From the NCBI GenBank assembly GCA_036897095.1, contig JAYMSP010000320.1, forward strand, positions 1-58,145: a stretch of 58,145 bases of DNA, in the 5' to 3' direction. Position 1 is the first letter of the stretch. The number at the start of each line of letters is the position of its first letter. The position numbers and the translations under genes were made by a program. The notes below the pieces were generated by a model, which saw only the letters and a program-made list of their open reading frames with translations, made no database searches and was not told the DNA's origin. This DNA comes from Plantago elongata (lineage: Eukaryota; Streptophyta; Magnoliopsida; Lamiales; Plantaginaceae). Below, in pieces: positions 13,296 to 24,018 of this stretch.

Positions 13296-14870
13296 CTCCA
13301 CTTCGTGACTCGACTTCATAATTCTGCTAATATCCTGTATCAGATGCTCGTGCCTCCAACTCGGGGTGACCCTCCTACTTGAACAATCACATATTGTAAA
13401 TAACTTTCGATATTTAAGCGTATATGGAGAGGGAAATACTATCATTCTCTGCACACTCCCCTAGATTATAAGTATGCAAATGACTCAGAGATTGTTTGTT
13501 ATACAATTTAAATTGGTAAAATACAATTCAAATGACATATTTTATATATAAAACAGACCATTTAAATTGAATTTTGTCAATTCAGATCTTATATCAAATA
13601 GTCCCTCCGACTTTCCCACAAGTATAAAATTGTTTCATCATGTGCTTCATACATTCATTATGTTATGTATTGAGTGCACTACTAAAGCAATTTTCTTAGC
13701 TGTCGATAACCTTTAATCATACCTGTCGAAATACTACCTTTATTTGGCTCCTCTCATATTTTTTTTAATTGTTATGTTTCAAATGAAGCACATGTGGATT
13801 AGAGTGGCTGACTATTACTATATGGGAGTGATTGGGTAAAAATTAATAAATTCTTAATTTTTGAGTAACTATTTAAAATGATATTGGTTTCCTGAACGAA
13901 AATTAATATATAGACCGAGGTTATAAATGAGTTGTAAATCATAAATTGTTGAAAATAACTTGGGAATGATTTTAAATGTATTAGACACATTTTTCAAGAA
14001 ATATGATTTATTTTCAGTCACATGGTCTACAACTTACTCGTAGACCCGATTTATATAAGAATTTCCCACTTTCGGACAATCTTGGAGTTTCAAGAGAGGG
14101 TAGCATAGTTTAAGAAAGTAAAAGATTTCGAGGAAAAATAACGTGATATTATATTTTTTAGAAAAGTCAAATTACTTGCATTAATGTTTGAACAGAAATG
14201 TTGAACTTGCAAGACATTAAAACCACTAATATATAGTACCAAGTTTCCTAAAAGCACTAATATATAGTACTAGTAATTACTTAACTTATTCATATCATGT
14301 GCCATGAGGAGTTAAAATGAAAAAATCTAATACATAAGTTCATTCAAATCTATATAATATCAAAACAGGATGTAATGATGAACGTGGAAAACGGAGGAAA
14401 AACTCATAGCTATTCTTTGTAAAAGAATTAGGAAAATTATCTAGATTACCAATTTTCCTGGAGATTTTAAAGGGACAGCAAAAACCCTAGGAGATAGTCA
14501 TTTTCCTGAAATATTTCTCCAGGGGTTGATTTTTTTATAATTTCTTTCTTTTTTTTCGAATTCCCTTAAACCATGTACAACCTCAATTAAAACTACTAGT
14601 AGTATAAAGCATCAGCAACAGAATATATGGCAATCATCCATAATCCCACTACCTATACAAACACATAATAAGGTCCATTAACATCAACTTTTTCTTCCTA
14701 AAAGCAGAATATTAGAAATTCAGCAGCCATTATCACCAGGCACCACAATTGGTGAATCTTCTTTTTTCTGGTTGGGAAATATCATGAGTATTTCAAATTC
14801 CTGACTTTTTCCCAAGACTCAACCAAAAAGCTTTTAATAAGATATTTTTATTAGCACATTAGTACCACCA
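13296..14870. other. Intergenic, upstream of ascorbate oxidase
   Basis: AT-rich DNA without a supported gene. Includes a short dispersed motif ACTTACTCGTAGACC near 14030 that recurs near 44780. The end of the stretch is the ascorbate oxidase promoter. Confidence 0.45.
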
Positions 14871-14872
14871 TT

Positions 14873-14881
14873 CTATATAAG
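14873..14881 (+). promoter_or_regulatory. TATA box of the ascorbate oxidase gene
   Basis: CTATATAAG lies 44 bases before the start codon, which would leave a very short leader of roughly 15-20 bases. Placed by sequence and spacing only. Confidence 0.6.
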
Positions 14882-14924
14882 TATCTTAACAAAATTTAAG
14901 TGCCTCACCAAACACTTTAGACAC

Positions 14925-17900
14925 ATGGATTTCTTTAGAGTTACTAGGTTTCTTGTCACACTCAGCATTGTGTCAACATGTTTTGTGCAATCAGCTCTGG
15001 GTGCTGGTAAGGTTAGGCACTTCAAATGGGAAGTGGGATACATCCACTGGAATCCAGATGGTTTGGAAGGTGTGGTCATGGGGATAAACGGCCAGTTCCC
15101 GGGACCAACCATTCGTGCCAGAGCCGGAGATACCTTGCATATTGAGCTCACTAACCATCTTCACACCGAAGGAGTTGTCATTCACTGGCATGGCATTAGA
15201 CAGGTTTTTACATATCCTCTTTAACATCTTGTGTTTGTCTATGGTAGTTAACCTGTGAGTAAGTATCGTGTAAGAATTGATTTTAGTAAATAATAGAAAA
15301 TTCATTAGTCAATTTTAGGAGAAATTAAGTGAGTGTGACAAACATATGAATCCTGGTATAGTACTACTTAAGATTGCATGTAATTTGCATGAATTTAATG
15401 TTCATCTAATATGTCAATTGTACATAGATATGTTTGTGTTTCAATTCCATTATTAACTTTCTTTATGGTACAAATACAATATGAGAAATTGGAATTAAGT
15501 AAATTGTACTATTTTACATTTATTCGCAAATTATATATTAACGTTGCATTGCAGGAGTTTACTTTTTATTTTTTATAATGAAAAATTACTGGAATAAATG
15601 ATTTGTTAATTTTATATTTTGAATGAAATTTCAGATTGGAACCCCATGGGCAGACGGGACAGCATCAATTTCACAGTGTGCCATTAATCCAGGAGAAACC
15701 TTTGTTTATAGGTTTACAGTCGACAAGGTATATATTTTAAGTACTAGTGCTAATTCATTTATACTAGTATAATGTTTGAGCTATGTGTAGGTATTATTCT
15801 ATCCTAAGATGATATAATTGATGCACCCTCACTATAGTATCGGGTTCATATAATTTTAAAAGTATAGTGCACGAGATGATGGGACTATCCCATTATTTAG
15901 CATTATGTTTTCGAACGGCTTTGATTTGCCGCTCTATTTATGAACTTTATTATCCCAGAAACGACACATTATCTTGTAACGAAGTCAAGTATGAATCATA
16001 CGAAAAAATTTATAGTTAACAAAAATTTTGTACTCTACCACATGTTAACTTTTATTACTTTATTTTATTATACAATATTTATAGTATATAATGTCCATAT
16101 TATATACTAACTCAACATTAAAATCATCGACGAAACCATACTAATTTCACCTATCTAAAGTTCACACGCAAGACATGGTAACAAAACTTGGTCAATTTTA
16201 ATTTTAGAAAATACAATTTGAAGACAAGCATCAATGATCTAAAAAGCTAGTTTATGCAATAATTATGCTCTATACACTCGTCTAGTACTTTCTGGTTGTC
16301 TTCCACTTAATTAGGAAAATGACATTAGAGTAAAGTATGTAACAAAACATATTTATTTATCAAATGAAATGAAATATTAAAGATATTGATTTGGTGCAGG
16401 CTGGTACTTACTTTTACCATGGACACTACGGGATGCAAAGATCAGCAGGGTTGTACGGTTCGTTGATAGTCGACGTGGCAGAAGGCGAAAAGGAGCCTTT
16501 CAAATATGACGGGGAGTTCAACATCTTGCTTAGTGACTGGTGGCATAGAAGCTCTCAGGAACAAGAGGTTGATCTTTCTGCTAGACCTATGCGTTGGATT
16601 GGTGAAGCACAGGTATACAAAATTATTACGTAAATCAGGTCTACTGGAATTTTAAAAAGTTAAATCTCTTTCTCCAACGGAAAGAAAAAAAATCATCTTT
16701 CAATGGTCCCTGAATATGATATTGTCTAATAAAACTACCATACATGTTATGTGTAGTTAATGACTTGTTAAGCGTGTAAGTTTAATTAAACTCTTTAATA
16801 TTTTACTAGTTGGTTTAGAACTCGTATTTCATTTTAAATTCTCGTTTTGAAATTTGTTCAAGTTCTCACATACCAATATATATATATTCCCTATTCATTA
16901 ACTTTCAACATTTTTTCCAAACAAATTTACATAAGCAGTACAACATTTTCATTAAACAAAATTGGTGAAGGGTCACCTTCTAAAAACCTTCTTGGAGAAA
17001 AATCACATGCAAATGGCAACATATTTGAATTTTCTAAATTTGTTCACCTGTTTGGACAGTAATGCAAATAAGGAATGTAAAGTACATGTCAAATTGCCAA
17101 GAAACAATTATTTTATGAGAATGTTGGGCACTTCATTGATTATGATCTAGATTTCATATACAATTCTAAGACACGTGAAAACTCTATAAAATAATATTAT
17201 CTTTATAAATTCGTATTGTTATGATAAATTTATATTTTAAAATAATTCATACGATACATGTCACAAAATGGTAAATATTACGTCTAATATCTTTACATTT
17301 GTTGCATCCTTAGACTTTGCTTATGAATGGAAGAGGTCAGTTCAACTGCTCAATGGCTGCACGATTTAGCAACTCCTCCGCAAGCCAGTGCACGTTAAGA
17401 GGCAACGAGCAATACGCGCCTAACATTTTACGCGTGCGCCCAAACAAGACCTACCGGCTCAGGCTAGCAAGCACCACTGCACTGGCTTCACTCAACTTGG
17501 CCATTGGGGTAATAAAACTAGACCCAGTCCTCCTTCATTTGATAAACTATTCATTGAAATCACCAATTTAATTTTATCCCAAAATTAAAATATTACCTGC
17601 ATTCGACTGCAAAGCATCTTATTGCAGCATACAAAAATACACAATAATTTTGCCATTTGTGTAATGAATTGTATTTAGTATATCTATGCAACTTCTTCAT
17701 CTTGTTGAGTTTTTTGAAATTTGACCAAGTACAGGCATAGATTCTTTCAAAGCAGGCAATGACAACAGTATAGCATAAAATAGACAACACACAAGACATC
17801 TATCTATAAGGCATTATATCATATACTCCATCAATCCAAGCATGTGATCTAGACATTTCCAAATCCCTCTTGTTTTTAATCAACTACTTTATCATTTTAA

Positions 17901-19478
17901 CGTAAAATATAAGCTGTTGCAAACAGAAAATACGAGCACGTACAGCAGAAGAAATCAAAAAGTCACTAAAGACATATCTTAAACTTTATACATTTATCAT
18001 TTTAAGTTGTAATACGCGTTATACGTAATGTAAGAGAATTCTGAGATAAAGGAGTATGAAAAGATGACTAGAGAAACTTTCAACCTATTGTTTGGCATTT
18101 ACCTATCAGATACTGAAAGGACCATACTAATGTTCCATTGAAAAGAGAAAGTAGCTAGAAGATAGATAATATGTGATAGATATATGTCTGAACTCTGAAG
18201 TGGTACAGATAGGCACTTTTGTTTAATGGTCCATCATTTTCCACTTAGCAAATGAGTGATTCATAAGCATTCTGGAAGACTGTCAAACAGTTCCTGATGT
18301 TCACCATGTTTATGAATCTCCAATCTGATGAGTCCTTTTCCACGCGTAGTTTCACCATTCGATAGATCTCGACGAGTGAAGTTTACATGTTTAGTGCCAT
18401 TCATCATACAAATTTTGATGTGTATACAGAGTTTCATATATAACTGAATAATGATATGCTAACATTTAAAGAAGAATCAATTCTGACGTTTGTTTCTTCG
18501 CGTTAACAGAATCATAAGATGGTTGTGGTTGAGGCAGACGGAAACTATCTTGAACCATTTTCTGCCGAAACCTTGGACATATACTCAGGAGAAAGCTACT
18601 CGGTTCTTTTCACAACCGATCAGGACCCCTCAAACAACTACTGGATATCGGTCAGTGTAAGAGGCAGGCAGCCTAGAACACCACAAGGCCTGACTATACT
18701 AAACTACTTACCGACTACTGCATCAAGGCTACCGACATCACCTCCACCAGTTTCGCCACTATGGAACGACTATACCTACAGCAAGAACTTTACAAACAGA
18801 GTTCTTGCCGTTAAGGGCTCCCCAACACCACCAGCTACACATGACAGACGAATTGTTCTGTTGAACACTCAAAACTATATGAATGGATATACCAGGTGGG
18901 CTATCAACAATGTGTCCCTGGCCTTGCCAGCTACTCCTTACCTAGGTTCTACGAAGTACGGGTTAAAGAATGCGTTCAATCAACAGAGTCCTCCTGATAA
19001 CTTTAGACCTGATTACGATGTAACAAGGCCAGCAGTTTACCAGAATACAACTACTGGGAATGGCGTCTATGTGCTGAAGTTTAACACGACAATTGATGTG
19101 ATTTTACAAAATGCAAACGCGCTTGCAGCAAATGTTAGTGAAATTCACCCATGGCATTTGCACGGACACGACTTCTGGGTGCTGGCTTATGGAGAAGGGA
19201 GGTTCACTGAGAAGGATGTAGCCAAGTTCAACTTGAAGAATCCTCCGTTGAGAAATACAGCTGTCATCTTCCCGTTCGGATGGACTGCACTTAGGTTTGT
19301 GACGGATAATCCTGGAGTTTGGGCATTCCATTGTCACATTGAGCCTCACTTGCATATGGGAATGGGAGTTATTTTTGCTGAAGGCGTAAGTCGTGTTCAG
19401 GGGATCCCTAATGAGGCTCTTGCTTGTGGATTGACAGGGAGAATGCTCATGAACAATGGGCACAATGGGCATCATTGA
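14925..19478 (+). CDS. L-ascorbate oxidase, secreted multicopper oxidase, 5 exons
   Basis: Oxidises apoplastic ascorbate with reduction of O2 to water, setting the redox state of the cell wall. Exons: 14925-15203, 15635-15727, 16400-16612, 17314-17508, 18510-19478; 582 residues, typical for a precursor of this family. Seen: an N-terminal signal peptide (hydrophobic residues about 5-26), three cupredoxin-type domains, and all four copper motifs: HWHGI (87-91), YHGHYG (130-135), HPWHLHGH (473-480) and [12 protein letters not shown] (534-545). Cys535 is the type-1 copper cysteine and Met545 its axial ligand, as in zucchini ascorbate oxidase and unlike many laccases. Several NxS/T glycosylation sites are visible (for example NCS, NVS, NTT). 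The motif [20 protein letters not shown] and the length favour ascorbate oxidase over laccase or SKU5-like proteins. Which paralogue it is cannot be told from sequence alone. Confidence 0.95.
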
Positions 19479-20585
19479 GATTCGATTTGTAGTTAGATTC
19501 GCTTTGTCCCATGATTTTTCGTGTGTGCTTCATCAGAGTTGCAACCTGCTGTAAGAAGGTAAGATGAGGATTGAAGTGTGAGTTGTATGTTGTATGTGTA
19601 CCACTTATAATTGGTATAAGATGAATTGTTGAGTTTTGATTAAAACATGTAGCATTGATGTACAGATCATTTGTGTATCTACAGATCTACCATTTCGAAC
19701 AAACTTTATCATGCTAAGAAAAACTGGGAAAATTCTTATGGATACCAGGTTTACATACTGATTGATTAGGCCAACAATCGGATTCCAAGTAACAATAAAC
19801 TTGACATTTGGAACGATTGAACTGACCGAATAATCAAATCATAACTAGGCCTTACCAGAAACATGTTTCTGGTTCCAAACAGGAACTCAAATATTCAATC
19901 GATCGGGTGATGTTTCTAGGCCAAGTTCATGTGAAGACTCAAATTGGAGCTGAACATAGAGGAAGAGTAAGACATTAAAGAAACAAGAAACAACAGAACA
20001 GAACTTGCGATTAAATTGAACCTACTCGAATCATGTTAAGTCAAGTTGGTTAGTATACTACTTGGAATCCATGAACATGCTTATTGATTAACAAACAAAA
20101 CGTTCACAAAGCGAAAGACTTCCATCACATCTACAAGTTTAAACTTTTGAACTTCTAAATACTATCGCATCAGAGCTCACACACAAACTGGGTTCGCACA
20201 AATTACACTCAGAATGGTCCCCAAGGGAGGTGAATACGGGGGAGTATCGGATAATTACACTTAGGTTTAGTAATCCCTAACTACCGGGTACAACACTTCC
20301 TACAGAATGTACAACTAGATCCCTAACTCTGCAAATTAGACTAATTAATCCAGAGTTGATTGCGTCTGCCATCCTTATTCGATCAGAGCCTGATCCAATG
20401 CATATAAATCTTGTTTCATGGTGACGCAACAGAGTTTCTTCAATACTTGGACATTACCTTAAATTAGAACTCAAGCAGCGTTCTGTTAGCAGTCCATTCC
20501 GAAAACGAAAAATTACAAATTTGATAAGAGCGTCACGAAGAGAAATCAAGAAGACCACATTTTGCCAGAACAGACAAACTGAATA
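19479..20585. other. Ascorbate oxidase 3' flank and upstream region of the first CX3C peptide gene
   Basis: The 3'-UTR probably ends near 19650-19700. The rest has no coding frame or repeat that I recognise. The last 80 bases resemble the region upstream of the second peptide gene (both contain CCAGAACA followed by a TATA box). Confidence 0.45.
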
Positions 20586-20588
20586 ACA

Positions 20589-20598
20589 CTATAAATAG
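20589..20598 (+). promoter_or_regulatory. TATA box of CX3C peptide gene 1
   Basis: CTATAAATAG sits 65 bases before the nearest bases of the start codon region. The same decamer precedes the paralogous gene at 22605-22614 at a similar distance, so the core promoter was duplicated with the gene. Confidence 0.75.
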
Positions 20599-20662
20599 AG
20601 CACTTTGCAATCTTCTACGTACACCAATAAGTAAAACTTCAACATTACGACTACATAAATCA

Positions 20663-20905
20663 ATGGCTCGATTGCTAATCATCGCATTCTTTGTGCTGTT
20701 TTGCACCGTAGAGTTGGTGCAAAATGCTGATGGGCAACTACCAGTGCCAGCAGTAACTTGTTTGGTGAACTGCGCGCAAACGCTATTGACTTGTGCGCCC
20801 GGGTGTGTTCTCACGGTTCAGACAACGTGTGTGACAGGTTGTGCTACTGCGGCCATAACATGTATTCAAGGTTGTGTAAGAACCCCTACCGAAATGGCCA
20901 TTTGA
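20663..20905 (+). CDS. Small secreted cysteine-rich peptide, four CX3C motifs, copy 1
   Basis: Intronless, 80 residues. Residues 1-25 are a clear signal peptide (MARLLIIAFFVLFCTVELVQ, then NADGQ). The mature part has eight cysteines in the strict pattern C-X3-C-X6-C-X3-C-X7-C-X3-C-X6-C-X3-C, so four CX3C units arranged as two equal halves. The same spacing and the shared LFCTVELVQNA leader occur in the gene at 22684, so the two are tandem paralogues. I do not recognise the family. Alpha-hairpinins also use paired CX3C motifs but usually with longer gaps; defensins, snakins, LTPs and hevein-type peptides do not fit. A secreted, disulfide-bonded role (defence, reproduction or signalling) is inference. 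The strong TATA box suggests a tissue- or stimulus-specific gene. Confidence 0.8.
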   Translation: MARLLIIAFFVLFCTVELVQNADGQLPVPAVTCLVNCAQTLLTCAPGCVLTVQTTCVTGCATAAITCIQGCVRTPTEMAI

Positions 20906-21410
20906 ATGATTGCAATCCGGATTTGGAGGTTCTGCTTATAGCTAAATAGCACGAAAGTATTTGCAATTAATCACTGTACTAGCATATATTAATCGATATA
21001 TGATTATCGGAAAATACTATGGCATAATTCGAATAAAGGTATTATAAGATTTATTGGATGTTCAAAATTGTTCTGAAATACAGCTATGTATGTTCTTTCT
21101 CCTTCAGTTTCCTGTGTTATAATTTGTCCGCATCAATATGATGATGCATATCACATTATCAATGATAATAAATTGGAATTTTGAAAATAAGGATGGATTA
21201 ACAAACACGCAAAATTAATCATAAATATACAATATTGTCCAAGTGATATGGGGATCGGGTCCATTTTTAAACAAAGATATCACCACCTCAGAATGCCTAA
21301 AAACAAGGATATCCCTTCTCGTACACCTTCGACCAGTACATAATTTAAAACAAACTACAGGTTAGATCAAAGATGAAGAGGCCAGAAAATGCCACTATGT
21401 AGTGTAATAA

Positions 21411-22059
21411 GGTTGTGTTCTCTTCAATATTTACTGAACGGAATTGAAGTGAATATAAATTACAGTAAAAATTTCATATAGTCATATCGTCAGGATTGAA
21501 AAGAAAAATCCTACAAAAGGTTTATTCCTAATTAGAGTTTTGTATTAAAAATATATTTTTTATAATAATATAATATGAATAACTTTAAACGTCATATTTA
21601 TTGAATAAAATTACTAAATACTAACTTGACAAGCTAGAAATATTTTGTCCAACAAGGAGGATCACATATAGATGAACTACTATTTGCACAGAAGCTAAAG
21701 AGATAGGCTTACCACTTAAAAATTCAAAAAATTATCACAAACAACTTTAAATAAGTATTTTACATCTTAAATTTCATAATGAAAATTGTATATATGGATA
21801 AATATTATAAAATATTATGTCATTTATTATTATAGTGAGATATAATTACTTAAGACGGGACCGGAGAAAGTAATGGAATATGACAATGTGGAGTTTATTC
21901 TCATTTATAACTGGTCCCAAGTTGGGATCGGAGTTTTTTTATGATTATAGAGAGTTTATTATTTTATAGAGTATTCATTTATGGAGTTTTTACTGTATGA
22001 ACTGAGTTGAACTTAACTGAACCGAACTGAATTGATTTTCAGTTGAAGAGAACACGTCC
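21411..22059. mobile_element. Tourist-like MITE (PIF/Harbinger type), 649 bp
   Basis: Terminal inverted repeats: left GGTTGTGTTCTCTTCAA, right (complement) GGACGTGTTCTCTTCAA, matching at 15 of 17 bases. Flanked by TAA at 21408-21410 and 22060-22062, the 3-bp target duplication of PIF/Harbinger. The interior is AT-rich with CTGAAC/GAACCGAACTGAA motifs and no ORF. It lies between the two CX3C peptide genes. Confidence 0.78.
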
Positions 22060-22604
22060 TAAGCTTATGATGCATTCATAATAGTTATTTTATGAGCATA
22101 TTAAGAAATATGAATAAATTATAATAAAAGTTATTTAGTGGTATTTCATGAGACGGAAATGATAAAAAGGAAAAAAAAAGAAAATGTGAGATTTGTAAAT
22201 TAATAAGAATATTATTTAGTGTGCTTTGTTATTTTGAATAAGTGAAATTTTCAATAAAACGATCATAAAAGGAGAGTGAGACAATAATAGACAAACACAT
22301 GGAGTATAATATATAATATTTATTTAACACTTCATAAAATCTTAGGTTAGGAATATAGTTCGGGCCAATTAAGTAACACAAGTGAGCCTTATCCACCATG
22401 AACGAAAGCACCCAAAACACGTTTCATTCGAACAAATTCGATTTGTAATGACGACTCAAAAGCACTAAAAGCGCATAAAATGACAAATTTTATCAGAACA
22501 AACGTCTAACAAATTTCGTGAAGAGAACTAAAAGGAGACTACCTTTTACCAGAACAAAACAGCAGGATCATATTTATAGCATACAACTTTGCCAAGAAAT
22601 TAGA

Positions 22605-22614
22605 CTATAAATAG
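22605..22614 (+). promoter_or_regulatory. TATA box of CX3C peptide gene 2
   Basis: CTATAAATAG followed by AGCC, about 70 bases before the start codon, matching the core promoter of copy 1. Upstream sequence (CCAGAACA, and CCTATGTACATCAATT against CTACGTACACCAATA downstream) is also similar between the two. Confidence 0.75.
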
Positions 22615-22683
22615 AGCCACAATGTGATCTCCTATGTACATCAATTCATAAACTAAACCCATTATAACACTTATCATACCGAA

Positions 22684-22941
22684 ATGGCTAGGTTCTTCGT
22701 CATAATCGCGGTTTTAGCCCTGTTTTGCACGGTGGAGCTGGTCCAGAACGCTGAGGGGCAATCCCCAATGCCAATGCAATGTATGATGCAGTGCGGGCAG
22801 AAATTAATGTCGTGTGCTACTGATTGTGGGCTTATGGGTTCTATGGCGTGTTACCAAGGTTGCGGTGCAAGCACTGTTAGCTGCCTTACATCTTGCGGCA
22901 CTGGCTCACAAGTCTTTCCCAAATTATCCAAGAATGATTGA
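22684..22941 (+). CDS. Small secreted cysteine-rich peptide, four CX3C motifs, copy 2
   Basis: Intronless, 85 residues. Signal peptide at 1-26 (MARFFVIIAVLALFCTVELV, then QNAEGQ). The mature part repeats exactly the copy-1 cysteine spacing (C-X3-C-X6-C-X3-C-X7-C-X3-C-X6-C-X3-C), while the residues between cysteines have largely changed and are methionine-rich near the start (PMPMQCMMQC). The leader is more conserved than the mature part, a common pattern in fast-evolving secreted peptides. Tandem duplicate of 20663-20905, same strand, about 1.8 kb apart with a Tourist element between. Family and function not recognised. Confidence 0.8.
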   Translation: MARFFVIIAVLALFCTVELVQNAEGQSPMPMQCMMQCGQKLMSCATDCGLMGSMACYQGCGASTVSCLTSCGTGSQVFPKLSKND

Positions 22942-23920
22942 TTTTTCATATAATTTCTAGTTCCTAGCTGCAGGAACTGTTTGATTGTGTTGAATTTCAT
23001 GTACTAGCAATAATGGCTATTGTCTATTGATATATAATAGCATTTATATAGAATTATATAACGTAGTTATAACTTATAGGATGTTATAAGATGTTAGGTC
23101 TCTTCCGATACAATCCTTCACAAAGAGTGTGGGTTACAAAGACCCACACTCTTTATGAGAGCAAGTTCTTTGGAATGAGATCAGGCATGAGATCAAACAA
23201 GTTCAATAATATTGTATTTTATATAATTTTATTGATCAAACTGACATGACATGTCCTGGTATTCTTATAAAAGACGAAACGATATTACTTGATATTAATT
23301 TGCGTTTAATAAAGGATCCAGAACATCATGAATCTTAATTTATCCATATTTTACGGGTGGCTACACGATTGAAACTTTAAAACTGAACAAAAACAGTGAA
23401 ATCCAACCCCAAACTCAAATGAAATATAATTAATCACTCTTGAACAAGGATACACTTCGAATTTTCCCATGAAACAAATTTAATCGTAAAATACAATTTA
23501 TTATAAGGGATGTGAATCAACGAGGACCGACTGAGGTATAACTATAATGTTTAAATAATACTAATAATGTTCTATGACTGAATATTTTTCTTTTTCTTGT
23601 CACTCATTCTCTTTATAAAATATAAAATAAATCAATATGTCTAGGTATAATATGTCGGTTCCGTTTAACCCTCTACGAACAAAATCAATTTTGTACCAAA
23701 AGCGTGCATCATCGAAAACTAAAAGTCGTGGATGTTGCAATTCCGTAAACGGATAGAGTCCACTGAATGAATATAGATCGGAATGTTCTTGACCATCATC
23801 AACACGAACACCCCTATTTTGGGATACCTCTCAGAATATATATATTCTCAAGCAATCATTCCAAATTTCCAGTTCTTCTCTTGATTTCCATTTCTGAAGA
23901 CCAGTTCCGTTTCTGAGCGC
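22942..23920. other. Intergenic with a perfect hairpin
   Basis: No coding frame seen. Includes the likely 3'-UTR of peptide gene 2 and an exact inverted repeat at 23122-23154. The last ~100 bases are probably the GNAT gene leader. Confidence 0.45.
23122..23154. repeat. Perfect 13-bp inverted repeat with 7-nt loop
   Basis: AAAGAGTGTGGGT (23122-23134), loop TACAAAG, then ACCCACACTCTTT (23142-23154). It sits about 180 bases past the stop of CX3C peptide gene 2, so could be in its 3' end or a small foldback. No larger precursor-like arm was seen beyond it. Confidence 0.8.
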
Positions 23921-23927
23921 TTCAGAA

Positions 23928-23984
23928 ATGGTCATCGGGAGGAGATTCCCAATCGATCGTATCTTCCGTACGATTTTCTCATAA
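23928..23984 (+). other. Candidate upstream ORF in the GNAT leader
   Basis: An ATG in the presumed 5'-UTR opens 18 codons (begins MVIGRRFPID, ends TIFS) and stops 34 bases before the chosen GNAT start codon. It may reduce translation of the main frame. Whether this lies in the transcript is not shown by the sequence. Confidence 0.35.
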
Positions 23985-24018
23985 TAACCTAATGTAATTT
24001 TGCCATTCTAAAAGGGCA

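Noticed and set aside
20758-20949. Alternative-frame ORF over CX3C peptide gene 1
   Set aside because: It is out of frame with the signal-peptide ORF and has no paralogous counterpart in gene 2.
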